DNA of 17,036 nt. It comes from Polaromonas sp. GTDB taxonomy: Bacteria; Pseudomonadota; Gammaproteobacteria; Burkholderiales; Burkholderiaceae_C. This document shows positions 6,847 to 13,465 of this stretch, one piece after another. The notes below the pieces were generated by a model that saw nothing but the letters and a program-made list of their open reading frames with translations, had not been told where the DNA came from and did no database searches. The stretch covers positions 1 to 17,036 of the forward strand of contig JAHFQQ010000035.1 of NCBI GenBank assembly GCA_023259235.1, in the 5' to 3' direction. Each line of letters opens with the position of its first letter. Position 1 is the stretch's first letter. The position numbers were made by a program, and so were the translations under genes.

Positions 6847-7470
6847 TCAAACCAGCGCAATCAGGTCGGTCACGCCGACATCCACGCCCGCCTGCATCAG
6901 CAGCGTCGTCGCCTGGCCGCGGTGATGTATCTGGTGGTTGAAAAAATGCGTTATTGCCTGCCAGGCCGGGTGCGCGCGCCACGCCTTTTGTATTGGCGTA
7001 GCGCATGGTGCCCAGCACGAATTGAGGCGGCATCTCTGCAATCCAGGCTTCGATGGCGGTATCGAGCGCCTCGCGCGTGCGTTTCAGGTCCAGCCAATCC
7101 GGGTGCAAGTCACTGGTGTAGTCCGAACCGTCGGGCAGGGCCAACAAAGCGGGGGAAAGCGCGGCAAATGCCGTGCCCTGAGCAGCAAAGCGCTGCAACC
7201 ACATCTTGTCGGCCAGCACCAGGTGCGTCAGCGTATGGTGAATCGAGCCAAAAAACGCGCCGCGTTCGCGCTTGCGCTTGCGCTCCTCATCGCTCAGTGG
7301 ATTTATTGGGGTCAGACACCAATTTTTCTGCGACGCCATGCGTCGCACCCGAAGGGTCAGCCTTTGGCTGAGAAAATTTGGGCTCTGACCCCAAAAAATC
7401 CCAGGCGCCGGTTCATCCAGCGGTTGTAACGAGCCAGGAAGCGGTAGTTGTCGAGGAATGCCGCACTCAT
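6847..7470 (-). pseudogene. dinB-family protein, disrupted by a palindromic element and a frameshift
   Basis: Three pieces of one DinB/YfiT-fold protein can be read. The N-terminus starts at an ATG (7470) with an AGGGG upstream and gives MSAAFLDNYRFLARYNRWMN, then RRL. Next comes the 103-bp palindromic element at 7299-7401, which adds foreign residues and an in-frame TGA. The protein resumes at LSDEERKRKRERGAFFGS, SIHHTLTHLVLADKMW and PPQFVLGTMRYANTKG. The reading frame then changes near 6971-6982, in a GC-alternating tract, and the C-terminus continues as AHPAWQAITHFFNHQIHHRG and ends VGVTDLIALV. The histidines of the metal site (SIHH, and NHQIHHR) are still present, but no single frame contains them all. 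DinB-like proteins are small metal-dependent helical-bundle enzymes, often thiol transferases. The gene is convergent with arsM (12 bases between the stops) and follows the oxoprolinase. Confidence 0.85.
7299..7401. mobile_element. palindromic MITE/REPIN-like element A, inside the dinB pseudogene
   Basis: The two 31-bp outer arms (7299-7329 and 7371-7401) are inverted copies matching at 27 of 31 positions. They begin GGATTT and contain TTGGGGTCAGA followed by a CCAA core. Inside are three small hairpins: GCGACGC-CAT-GCGTCGC (7330-7346), ACCC-GAA-GGGT and CAGCC-TTT-GGCTG. No protein is encoded, so any movement must use an enzyme elsewhere. The outer motif is shared with element B at 8369-8456. 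It resembles REP-type sequences mobilised by Y1/REP-associated tyrosine transposases, but that link is inferred. Confidence 0.8.
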
Positions 7471-7488
7471 TCGAATACCCCTGAATTG

Positions 7489-7541
7489 ATAGCTACCTAC
7501 GCCCTTCATATAAGGGCTGGAGCCTGTTTTCCTTTACAAAT
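7489..7541 (+). repeat. dispersed family repeat, copy 2 (intergenic)
   Basis: This copy lies between the oxoprolinase stop and the dinB start. It has ATAGCT, then CCTACGCCC, a perfect GCCCTT-CATAT-AAGGGC hairpin (7501-7517), TGGAGCC and a T-rich tail. Aligned with copies 1 and 3, the fixed positions are ATAGCT, GCCC, AAGGGC and a following GA/GAG. There is no T-run directly after the stem on the minus strand, so it is not a standard terminator for the oxoprolinase. Confidence 0.6.
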
Positions 7542-7549
7542 CAGGCGGT

Positions 7550-10500
7550 TCAGGGCTTTCCAAACCCGCCGCCGCCCGGCGTGTGAATCTCGAACACGTC
7601 GCCCGGCTGCATCTCGGCCTGGCCGATATGCTCCAGCGCTTCGATCTGGCCGTTGGCCCGCACCACAAGGTTGCGCCCGACCTGGCCCGGCGCGCCGCCG
7701 GCCATGCCAAAGGCGCCATGCTTGCGGCCATTGGACAAGATGCTGGCGGTCATGGGTTCCAGAAACTTCACGCGCCGCACGCCGCCATCACCTCCGTGCC
7801 AACACCCGGCGCCGCCCGAGCCGAGCCGAATCTCGTAACTCTCCAGCCGCACCGGAAAACGGAACTCCAGCACCTCGGGGTCGGTCAGGCGCGAATTGGT
7901 CATGTGGGTTTGCACCACCGAAGCGCCGTTAAAGCCGTCACCCGCGCCAGAGCCGCCCGAGATGGTTTCGTAGTACTGATAGCGCTCATTGCCAAAGGTG
8001 AAATTGTTCATGGTGCACTGGCTCGATGCCATCACACCCAGCGCGCCATACAGCGCGTTGGTGATGCAGCTCGACGTTTCCACATTGCCGGCCACCACCG
8101 AAGCGGGCGGATCCGGATTGAGCATCGAACCCGGGGGAATGATGACCCTGAGCGGCTTCAGGCAACCCGCGTTGAGCGGAATGTCATCATCGACCAGCGT
8201 GCGGAACACATACAGCACAGCAGCCATGCATACCGCAGTCGGTGCGTTGAAGTTGTTGCCCTGCTGCGGCGAGGTGCCGGTGAAGTCAATCTCGGCGCTG
8301 CGGTTTTGCGCATCCACCCGGATCGCAACCTGGATCTGCGCGCCATTGTCGAGCGGCAAGGTGAACTCATTAATCGGGGTCAGATTCCAATTATTTGCCT
8401 CCTTCATGGCTGCCTGGCGTTTTGCCTCCAATAATTGGAATCTGACCCCCATTAATGCAATCACGCGGCGCACCGACTCTTCGGCGTTGTCCTGCACGTG
8501 GCTCATGTAAGCCAGCACCACCGCCAGACCGAACTGCCCGACCATCTTGCGCAGTTCCTGCACGCCTTTTTCATTGGCGGCGATCTGCGCTTTCAGGTCG
8601 GCCAGGTTCTGCTGCGGATTCCTCGATGGGTACTCGCCACTTTTCAGCAGCGCAATCATCTCGGACTCGCGCAGCACGCCGCGTTCCACAAGCAGGAAGT
8701 TGTTGATCTGCACGCCCTCTTCCTCGATGCGCGTTGAAAAGGGCGGCATCGAACCCGGCGTGGTACCGCCGATGTCGGCATGGTGGCCACGCGAGCCGAC
8801 GTAAAACGTGGGCGTATCGTGGTGCGGCGAAGTACCCAGATACACCGGCGTGATGACCGTGATGTCAGGCAAGTGAGTGCCGCCGTGATAGGGGTCGTTG
8901 AGCACATACACATTGCCCGGCTGCATCTTGCCCCCGTTCTCGCGGATCACCGTCTTGATGCTCTCGCCCATGCTGCCCAGATGCACCGGCATGTGCGGCG
9001 CGTTGGCGATCAGGTTGCCCTCGGTGTCAAACAGCGCGCAACTGAAATCCAGCCGCTCCTTGATGTTGACCGAGTAGGCGGTGTTTTGCAGCTGCAGCCC
9101 CATCTGCTCGGCAATGTTCATGAAGAGGTTGTTGAAGACCTCCAGCAGCACCGGGTCCACCGTCGTGCCTGCGGCAAATTGAATCGCGCGCTCCGTGCGG
9201 CGGTCCAGCACCAGGTGGTCCAGCGCCGTCAGCGTCGCCTCCCAGCCGGGCTCAACCACCGTGGTGGCGTTTTTCTCGGCAATGATGGCCGGGCCCGAAA
9301 TGATGTCGCCGGGCCGCAGGTCCTCGCGCACCACCAGCGCCGCATCAGTCCACTGGCCGCCCGAATACATGCGCACGGTTTCGCGGCGCGGCACTTCGCG
9401 CGGCTCGTGCACGGCGTGGCACGGCTCGGACGGTGCATCGCCCGCCAGCACGGCCTCGACCGACACGGCCTCCACGACCATGCCCTTGCCCTGCATCAGG
9501 AAGGAAAAGCGCTGGCGGTAGGCGGTTTCAAAGCCAGTCTCGATCTCATCAAGGGTTCCAAAAGGCACCACCAGCGCCGAATCACTGCCCTCATAGCGCA
9601 CATGCACGCGTCGGTGCATCGTGACGGCGCCCGAACTGACCTGCTGGCGTTGCAACTCAGCCTGCGCGGTGGCAGCAAGACCGTCGAGCGTGTCGGCAAT
9701 ATCTGGCAGGGCGGCTTCGGACAGTTTGAGTTCCACCGCCTGCTCGCGAATCACGTTCTGGTCGGCCAGGCCCATGCCGTAGGCGCTCAGGACACCCGCC
9801 AGCGGATGCACCAGCACCCGCGTCATGCCCAGCGCGTCAGCGACCTGGCAGGCGTGCTGGCCGCCCGCTCCGCCAAAGCACTGCAGCGTGTAGCGCGTCA
9901 CGTCGTAGCCGCGCGCCACGGAAATCTTCTTGATGGCGTTGGCCATTTGCTGCACCGCGATGTTGATGAAGCCCTCAGCCACCTCCTCGGCGCTGCGGCC
10001 GCTCTGCACGGCCAGAGCGCTGAATTTTTCATGCACGACTTCTTCACTCAGCGCCTCGTCGGCCCTCGGGCCAAACACCTTCGGGAAGTAGCGCGGCTGC
10101 AGCTTGCCCACCATGACATTGGCATCCGTCAGTGCCAGCGGCCCGCCGCGCCGGTAGCTGGCCGGCCCGGGGTTGGCGCCGGCGCTCCGCGGCCCGACCC
10201 GGAAGCGGGCGCCATCAAACGACAGAATCGAACCGCCACCCGCCGCCACCGTGTGAATGCTCATCATCGGCGCGCGCATCCGCACACCGGCCACCTGCGT
10301 TTCAAACTCACGCTCGAACTCACCCGCGTAATGCGACACGTCGGTGGAGGTGCCACCCATGTCGAAGCCGATCACCTTTTCAATGCCCGCAATCTGCGCC
10401 GTGCGTGCCATGCCTACAATGCCGCCCGCCGGGCCGCTCAGGATCGCGTCCTTGCCCTGAAACACATGCGCGTCAGCCAGGCCGCCCGAGGACTGCATGA

Positions 10501-11209
10501 AATAGAGTTTGACGCCCGGCATCTCGCCGGCCACCTGTTCCACATAGCGGCGCAAAATCGGCGACAGGTAGGCATCGACCACCGTAGTGTCGCCGCGGCT
10601 GACAAACTTCATCATCGGACTGGTTTCATGCGACGTGCTGATCTGCGTGAAGCCAAGCTCCTGCGCGATGCGCCTGGCGGCCTTTTCGTGCGCGGTAAAG
10701 CGGTAGCCGTGCATGAACACTATCGCAACGCTGCGCAGCCCCCGTGAATATTGTGCAAGCAGCTCCTGTTTTAATAGCGTTTCATCCAGTGGCTCAATCA
10801 TCTCGCCTTGCGCGCCGATGCGTTCATGGGCCTCCACCACGGCGCTGTGAAGCAGCTCGGGCAGAACGACGTGGCGGTCGAACAGGCGCGGCCGGTTCTG
10901 GTAGGCAATGCGCAGCGCATCCCTGAAGCCGCGCGTGGTCACCAGTAGCGTCGGCTCGCCTTTGCGTTCGAGCAGTGCATTGGTCGCCACCGTGGTGCCC
11001 ATCTTCACGCAGTCCACCAGATCGGCCGGGATCGGCTCAGCGGCCCTGAGCCCCAGCAGATGCCGGATACCCGCCACCGCCGCGTCGCGGTATTGCTCGG
11101 GGTTGTCGCTCAGCAGCTTGTGCGTGATGAGCGAACCATCTGGTTGTTTGGCAACGATATCGGTAAATGTGCCGCCACGGTCGATCCAGAACTGCCAGCG
11201 TTTTTTCAT
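7550..11209 (-). CDS. 5-oxoprolinase, single-chain HyuA-HyuB fusion
   Basis: This 1219-residue protein hydrolyses 5-oxoproline (pyroglutamate) to glutamate with ATP, by family. Residues about 1-680 are the hydantoinase A/oxoprolinase half: WQFWIDRGGTFTDIVA (5-20, nucleotide-binding fold), VKMGTTVATNALLERKGE, RGDTTVVDAYLSP, and GFDMGGTSTDVSH. From about 683 (PVLLEVFNNLFMNIAEQMG) the hydantoinase B half begins, with NAPHMPVHLGSMGESI, NDPYHGGTHLPDITV and a C-terminal GGGGFGKP. The domain order and length match eukaryote-like OPLAH chains. The start is the ATG with GGTGA 7 bases upstream; an in-frame extension to 11308 overlaps the regulator and has no family match. Residues 919-947 are an in-frame insertion encoded by palindromic element B, in the segment between VRRVIA and EFTLPLDNGAQIQV. 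The gene sits 16 bases after the MarR-like regulator, in the same unit. Whether the insertion spares activity is unknown. Confidence 0.9.
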   Translation of the reverse strand: MKKRWQFWIDRGGTFTDIVAKQPDGSLITHKLLSDNPEQYRDAAVAGIRHLLGLRAAEPIPADLVDCVKMGTTVATNALLERKGEPTLLVTTRGFRDALRIAYQNRPRLFDRHVVLPELLHSAVVEAHERIGAQGEMIEPLDETLLKQELLAQYSRGLRSVAIVFMHGYRFTAHEKAARRIAQELGFTQISTSHETSPMMKFVSRGDTTVVDAYLSPILRRYVEQVAGEMPGVKLYFMQSSGGLADAHVFQGKDAILSGPAGGIVGMARTAQIAGIEKVIGFDMGGTSTDVSHYAGEFEREFETQVAGVRMRAPMMSIHTVAAGGGSILSFDGARFRVGPRSAGANPGPASYRRGGPLALTDANVMVGKLQPRYFPKVFGPRADEALSEEVVHEKFSALAVQSGRSAEEVAEGFINIAVQQMANAIKKISVARGYDVTRYTLQCFGGAGGQHACQVADALGMTRVLVHPLAGVLSAYGMGLADQNVIREQAVELKLSEAALPDIADTLDGLAATAQAELQRQQVSSGAVTMHRRVHVRYEGSDSALVVPFGTLDEIETGFETAYRQRFSFLMQGKGMVVEAVSVEAVLAGDAPSEPCHAVHEPREVPRRETVRMYSGGQWTDAALVVREDLRPGDIISGPAIIAEKNATTVVEPGWEATLTALDHLVLDRRTERAIQFAAGTTVDPVLLEVFNNLFMNIAEQMGLQLQNTAYSVNIKERLDFSCALFDTEGNLIANAPHMPVHLGSMGESIKTVIRENGGKMQPGNVYVLNDPYHGGTHLPDITVITPVYLGTSPHHDTPTFYVGSRGHHADIGGTTPGSMPPFSTRIEEEGVQINNFLLVERGVLRESEMIALLKSGEYPSRNPQQNLADLKAQIAANEKGVQELRKMVGQFGLAVVLAYMSHVQDNAEESVRRVIALMGVRFQLLEAKRQAAMKEANNWNLTPINEFTLPLDNGAQIQVAIRVDAQNRSAEIDFTGTSPQQGNNFNAPTAVCMAAVLYVFRTLVDDDIPLNAGCLKPLRVIIPPGSMLNPDPPASVVAGNVETSSCITNALYGALGVMASSQCTMNNFTFGNERYQYYETISGGSGAGDGFNGASVVQTHMTNSRLTDPEVLEFRFPVRLESYEIRLGSGGAGCWHGGDGGVRRVKFLEPMTASILSNGRKHGAFGMAGGAPGQVGRNLVVRANGQIEALEHIGQAEMQPGDVFEIHTPGGGGFGKP
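8369..8456. mobile_element. palindromic MITE-like element B, in frame inside the oxoprolinase gene
   Basis: Arms of 27 bp at 8369-8395 and 8430-8456 are inverted copies with one mismatch. Each begins ATTAAT and carries GGGGTCAGATTCCAATTATT; the central part is 34 bases. The arm core GGGGTCAGA-NN-CCAA is also found in element A, about 1 kb away. On the coding strand it is translated as residues about 918-947, giving the mirrored peptides MGVRFQLL and NNWNLTPIN around a basic/Ala-rich centre, with no stop codon. No transposase is present. Confidence 0.85.
10747..10788 (-). repeat. possible partial copy of the dispersed family repeat inside the oxoprolinase gene
   Basis: On the coding strand GAAACGCTATTAAAA, then CAGGAGCTGCTTGC, resembles the left half of copy 1 (GAAATGCTACTAAAT, then TAATAGCTTACTAC) with one gap. 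The codons here (CTA, TTA, AAA, CTT, GCA, CAA, TAT, TCA) are AT-rich compared with the rest of the gene. The protein length around it looks normal, so this may be chance. Confidence 0.25.
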
Positions 11210-11225
11210 TTGGGTTTCACCACGT

Positions 11226-11768
11226 TCAAAGTGAAGCGGCCGCACGCGCCGCCTGGTCGTACATGCCGGAGAGGACCCGCAGCAGACGCGCCAGCTCGCC
11301 AATGTCACGGTTCAGGCTGTCGTCGGCGTTGAGTGCGTTGATCAGGCAGCTTTCGCGGATCTCACGGTAGCGCTCGACATACTCACGCCCCAGATCCGTC
11401 GAGGCATAGATCACTTCCTTGCCATTTTTACTGGATGCCACCACGCCCAGATTTTGCAGCTTCTTCAGTGCGTAGTTGATGAGGTGCGTGTCTTCCACGT
11501 TCATGATGAAGCAGATGTCGCCCAGCCGCTTGTTGCGGGCGCGGTGCGTAACATGGTGCAGCACCAGAACGTCAAGGGGTGTCAAATCCTTCAGGCCGGC
11601 GGCGCTCATGCAGTGCACGATCCATCGGTGAAAGGCATTGCCGGCCACAATCAGGCCAAATTCGAACTCGCTCATTTCCGCGCTTTTAGGCGACACGAGG
11701 TGTGCCGAAGAGACGATCGGTGGCCGCTCAGGCGCGGCGCTGGCCTTATCCGGCAGCTTTTTTATCAT
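11226..11768 (-). CDS. MarR-like winged-helix transcriptional regulator
   Basis: This 180-residue protein has a helical region followed by a winged helix. LTPLDVLVLHHVTHRARNKR (62-81) fits the first helices of a MarR domain. LGDICFIMNVEDTHLINYALKKLQNLGVV (82-110) is the helix-turn-helix with its recognition helix, and ASSKNGKEVIYASTDLGREYVERY (111-134) is the wing and linker helix. The first 30 residues are polar and probably disordered. I chose the ATG at 11768 because GGAG lies just upstream; a longer in-frame reading to 11873 would run over the promoter and palindrome. It is the first gene of the oxoprolinase unit and divergent from the TRAP transporter, so it is the obvious candidate to control both, with pyroglutamate or a related compound as effector. 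That effector is inferred. Confidence 0.8.
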   Translation of the reverse strand: MIKKLPDKASAAPERPPIVSSAHLVSPKSAEMSEFEFGLIVAGNAFHRWIVHCMSAAGLKDLTPLDVLVLHHVTHRARNKRLGDICFIMNVEDTHLINYALKKLQNLGVVASSKNGKEVIYASTDLGREYVERYREIRESCLINALNADDSLNRDIGELARLLRVLSGMYDQAARAAASL

Positions 11769-11806
11769 GGCTCTGCTCCGTATGGCATCGATGTTGGATG
11801 GGTCAG

Positions 11807-11836
11807 ATTCTAGGCATTTAAATGACAATTTATCAA
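11807..11836 (-). promoter_or_regulatory. sigma70-type promoter for the regulator-oxoprolinase unit
   Basis: On the minus strand TTGATA (11831-11836) and TAGAAT (11807-11812) are separated by 18 bases, giving a good -35/-10 pair. The -10 lies about 39 bases before the regulator ATG. The -35 hexamer overlaps the left half of the TCAACA/TGTTGA palindrome, which suggests repression by occlusion. Confidence 0.55.
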
Positions 11837-11847
11837 CAAAATGTTGA
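11833..11847. promoter_or_regulatory. candidate MarR operator palindrome TCAACA-AAA-TGTTGA
   Basis: TCAACA (11833-11838) and TGTTGA (11842-11847) are perfect inverted halves around AAA. A TTGACA (11844-11849) on the plus strand and a TTGATA (11831-11836) on the minus strand overlap its two arms, so one bound dimer could block both directions. The plus-strand -35 has no convincing -10 at 16-18 bases, so only the leftward promoter is well supported. Confidence 0.5.
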
Positions 11848-11928
11848 CATTCAGGGAAAACACCAATCACCATCGCCGCGTTGCCACTTACAGTTCATTC
11901 ACCTCTCAAACAACCCATGGAGTTCGCT

Positions 11929-12900
11929 ATGAAGCTTCGCCTTTTGTCTTTCGCTGCCTCTACGCTGTTTCTGCTGGCTGGCGCTGCAACGGCCCAAACC
12001 AAATGGGACCTGCCCGCGGCCTACCCGGCTACCAATTTCCACAGTGAAAACCTCGTGCAGTTCGCCAATGACGTGGACAAGGCCAGCGGCGGCAAGCTGA
12101 AAATCACGGTGCACGCCAACGCCTCGCTGTTCAAGGCGCCCGAAATCAAGCGCGCCGTTCAGGGCGGCCAAGCCCAGGCCGGCGAGATTTTGCTGGTCAA
12201 TTTCCAGAATGAAGCGCAATTGTTTGGCGCTGACGGCCTGCCCTTCCTGGCCGACAGCTACGATTCGGCCATGAAGCTGTACCAGGCGCAAAAGCCGCTG
12301 CTTCAAAAGAAACTCGGCGAGCAAGGCATGGCGCTGCTCTATGCCGTGGCCTGGCCGCCGCAGGGAATCTATGCGAAAAAGCCCATCAACTCGGCGGCCG
12401 ACCTCAAGGACATCAAGTGGCGCGCCTACAGCCCCGCCACGGCCCGCATTGCCGAGCTGGTGGGTGCGCAGCCGGTGACCATCCAGGCGTCCGAGTTGTC
12501 GCAGGCGCTGGCCACCGGCGTGGTCGAGTCTTATATGTCGTCGGGCTCGACCGGCGTGGACAGCAAGTCCTATGAGCAACTCAAATACTTTTTTGATACC
12601 CAGGCCTGGTTGCCGAAAAACGCGGTCATCGTCAACAAGGCCGCGTTTGACGCACTGGACGCATCCACCAGGCAGGTGGTCCTGAAGGCAGCGGCTGACG
12701 CCGAAGTGCGCGGCTGGGCCGCCTCCAAACGCGTCAACACCGAATCGCTGAACACGCTCAAGGCCAACGGCATGAACATCGTCACGCCTTCGCCGCAGCT
12801 CAAGGCCGACATGAAGAAAGTCGGTGACGTGATGCTCAAGGAGTGGCTCGCCAAAGCCGGCCCCGAAGGCCAGGCCATGATTGACGCCTACCGCAAGTAA
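11929..12900 (+). CDS. dctP: TRAP transporter substrate-binding protein DctP (probable pyroglutamate/organic acid)
   Basis: This is a 323-residue periplasmic binding protein. Residues 1-22 form a signal peptide (MKLRLL, hydrophobic core to LLAG, cleavage likely after ATA). The mature protein has the DctP fold: KWDLPAAYPATNFHSENLVQFA, an FLADSYD region, AVAWPPQGIYAKKPINS, and DIKWRAYSPATARIAELVGA with R165, the conserved arginine that pairs with the substrate carboxylate. The start with GGAG 6 bases upstream is at 11929; an ATG at 11917 is possible but would put charged residues ahead of the signal. Its gene is divergent from the 5-oxoprolinase unit and followed 9 bases later by dctQ. Bordetella DctP6/DctP7 are known to bind pyroglutamate, so the same ligand is a reasonable inference here. 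Confidence 0.9.
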   Translation: MKLRLLSFAASTLFLLAGAATAQTKWDLPAAYPATNFHSENLVQFANDVDKASGGKLKITVHANASLFKAPEIKRAVQGGQAQAGEILLVNFQNEAQLFGADGLPFLADSYDSAMKLYQAQKPLLQKKLGEQGMALLYAVAWPPQGIYAKKPINSAADLKDIKWRAYSPATARIAELVGAQPVTIQASELSQALATGVVESYMSSGSTGVDSKSYEQLKYFFDTQAWLPKNAVIVNKAAFDALDASTRQVVLKAAADAEVRGWAASKRVNTESLNTLKANGMNIVTPSPQLKADMKKVGDVMLKEWLAKAGPEGQAMIDAYRK

Positions 12901-12909
12901 CTGCCCGCG

Positions 12910-13419
12910 ATGCGCAAGCTGCTTGACGGCATCTACAACTGCGCCGCCGCCGTGGCGGCGCTTTTCATGGTGGGCCTGCTCGTCATGGTGCTGCTGGCCA
13001 TCGTCAGCCGGCAACTGCACTTTCATGTGCCGGGCACCGACGCCTATGCCGGTTACCTGATGGCCGGCAGCGGTTTTCTGGCGCTGGCGCACACCCTCAA
13101 GCGCGGCGAGCACATCCGCGTGACCCTGCTGATCAACGCCGTCACGGGCCGCTCGAAAAAGGCGATGGAGATTTGGGCGTTGGGGCTGGCCACGCTGCTG
13201 GCGCTGCTGTTTGCCTTTTACAGTTGCAAGCTGGCCTGGCAGTCGCGGCTGTTCAGCGATATTTCCACCGCCAGCGATGCCACGCCGCTGTGGATTCCGC
13301 AACTCGCCATGGCTTTGGGCGCGGTCGTTCTGGTGATTGCCTTCATCGACGAACTGGTGCTTGAGATCAGGGGCCGCCGCATGGCTGTTGTCAGCAGCGA
13401 AGCCCTGCGCAACGAATAG
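12910..13419 (+). CDS. dctQ: TRAP transporter small permease DctQ
   Basis: This 169-residue protein has four membrane segments, at about residues 12-35, 44-62, 87-107 and 127-147. The family signature follows the second segment (HTLKRGEHIRVTLLIN), and the tail is short and cytoplasmic. It forms the membrane complex with DctM and the sodium-driven import of the ligand delivered by DctP. It starts 9 bases after dctP, without a strong ribosome site, so translation is probably coupled. The stop TAG is followed at once by a ribosome site that serves a 12-codon leader before dctM. Confidence 0.88.
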   Translation: MRKLLDGIYNCAAAVAALFMVGLLVMVLLAIVSRQLHFHVPGTDAYAGYLMAGSGFLALAHTLKRGEHIRVTLLINAVTGRSKKAMEIWALGLATLLALLFAFYSCKLAWQSRLFSDISTASDATPLWIPQLAMALGAVVLVIAFIDELVLEIRGRRMAVVSSEALRNE

Positions 13420-13426
13420 GATTTTC

Positions 13427-13465
13427 ATGCTTTTCAATTTCACATTTGATGTGGCGGCCCCATGA
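13427..13465 (+). CDS. 12-codon leader ORF overlapping the dctM start (translational coupling)
   Basis: An ATG at 13427 has AGGA 5-6 bases upstream and encodes MLFNFTFDVAAP before a TGA whose last bases overlap the dctM ATG as ATGA (13462-13465). The dctM ATG itself has only a poor ribosome site. A ribosome ending the minicistron could restart on dctM. It could instead be a chance ORF or a remnant of an older dctM start. Confidence 0.4.
   Translation: MLFNFTFDVAAP

Noticed and set aside
7501..7517. GCCCTT/AAGGGC hairpin after the oxoprolinase as its terminator
   Set aside because: On the transcribed strand no U-run follows the stem, and the hairpin is explained by the dispersed repeat.
8780..10747. 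Long plus-strand open frame (655 codons) opposite the oxoprolinase gene
   Set aside because: It is an antisense shadow of a high-GC gene: His/Arg/Ala-rich, no family motifs, and fully overlapped by a well-supported coding sequence.
11800..11810. GGGTCAGATTC, identical over 11 bases to the arm core of element B
   Set aside because: There is no second arm in inverse orientation nearby, and the bases belong to the leftward promoter region; chance or a very old remnant cannot be told apart.
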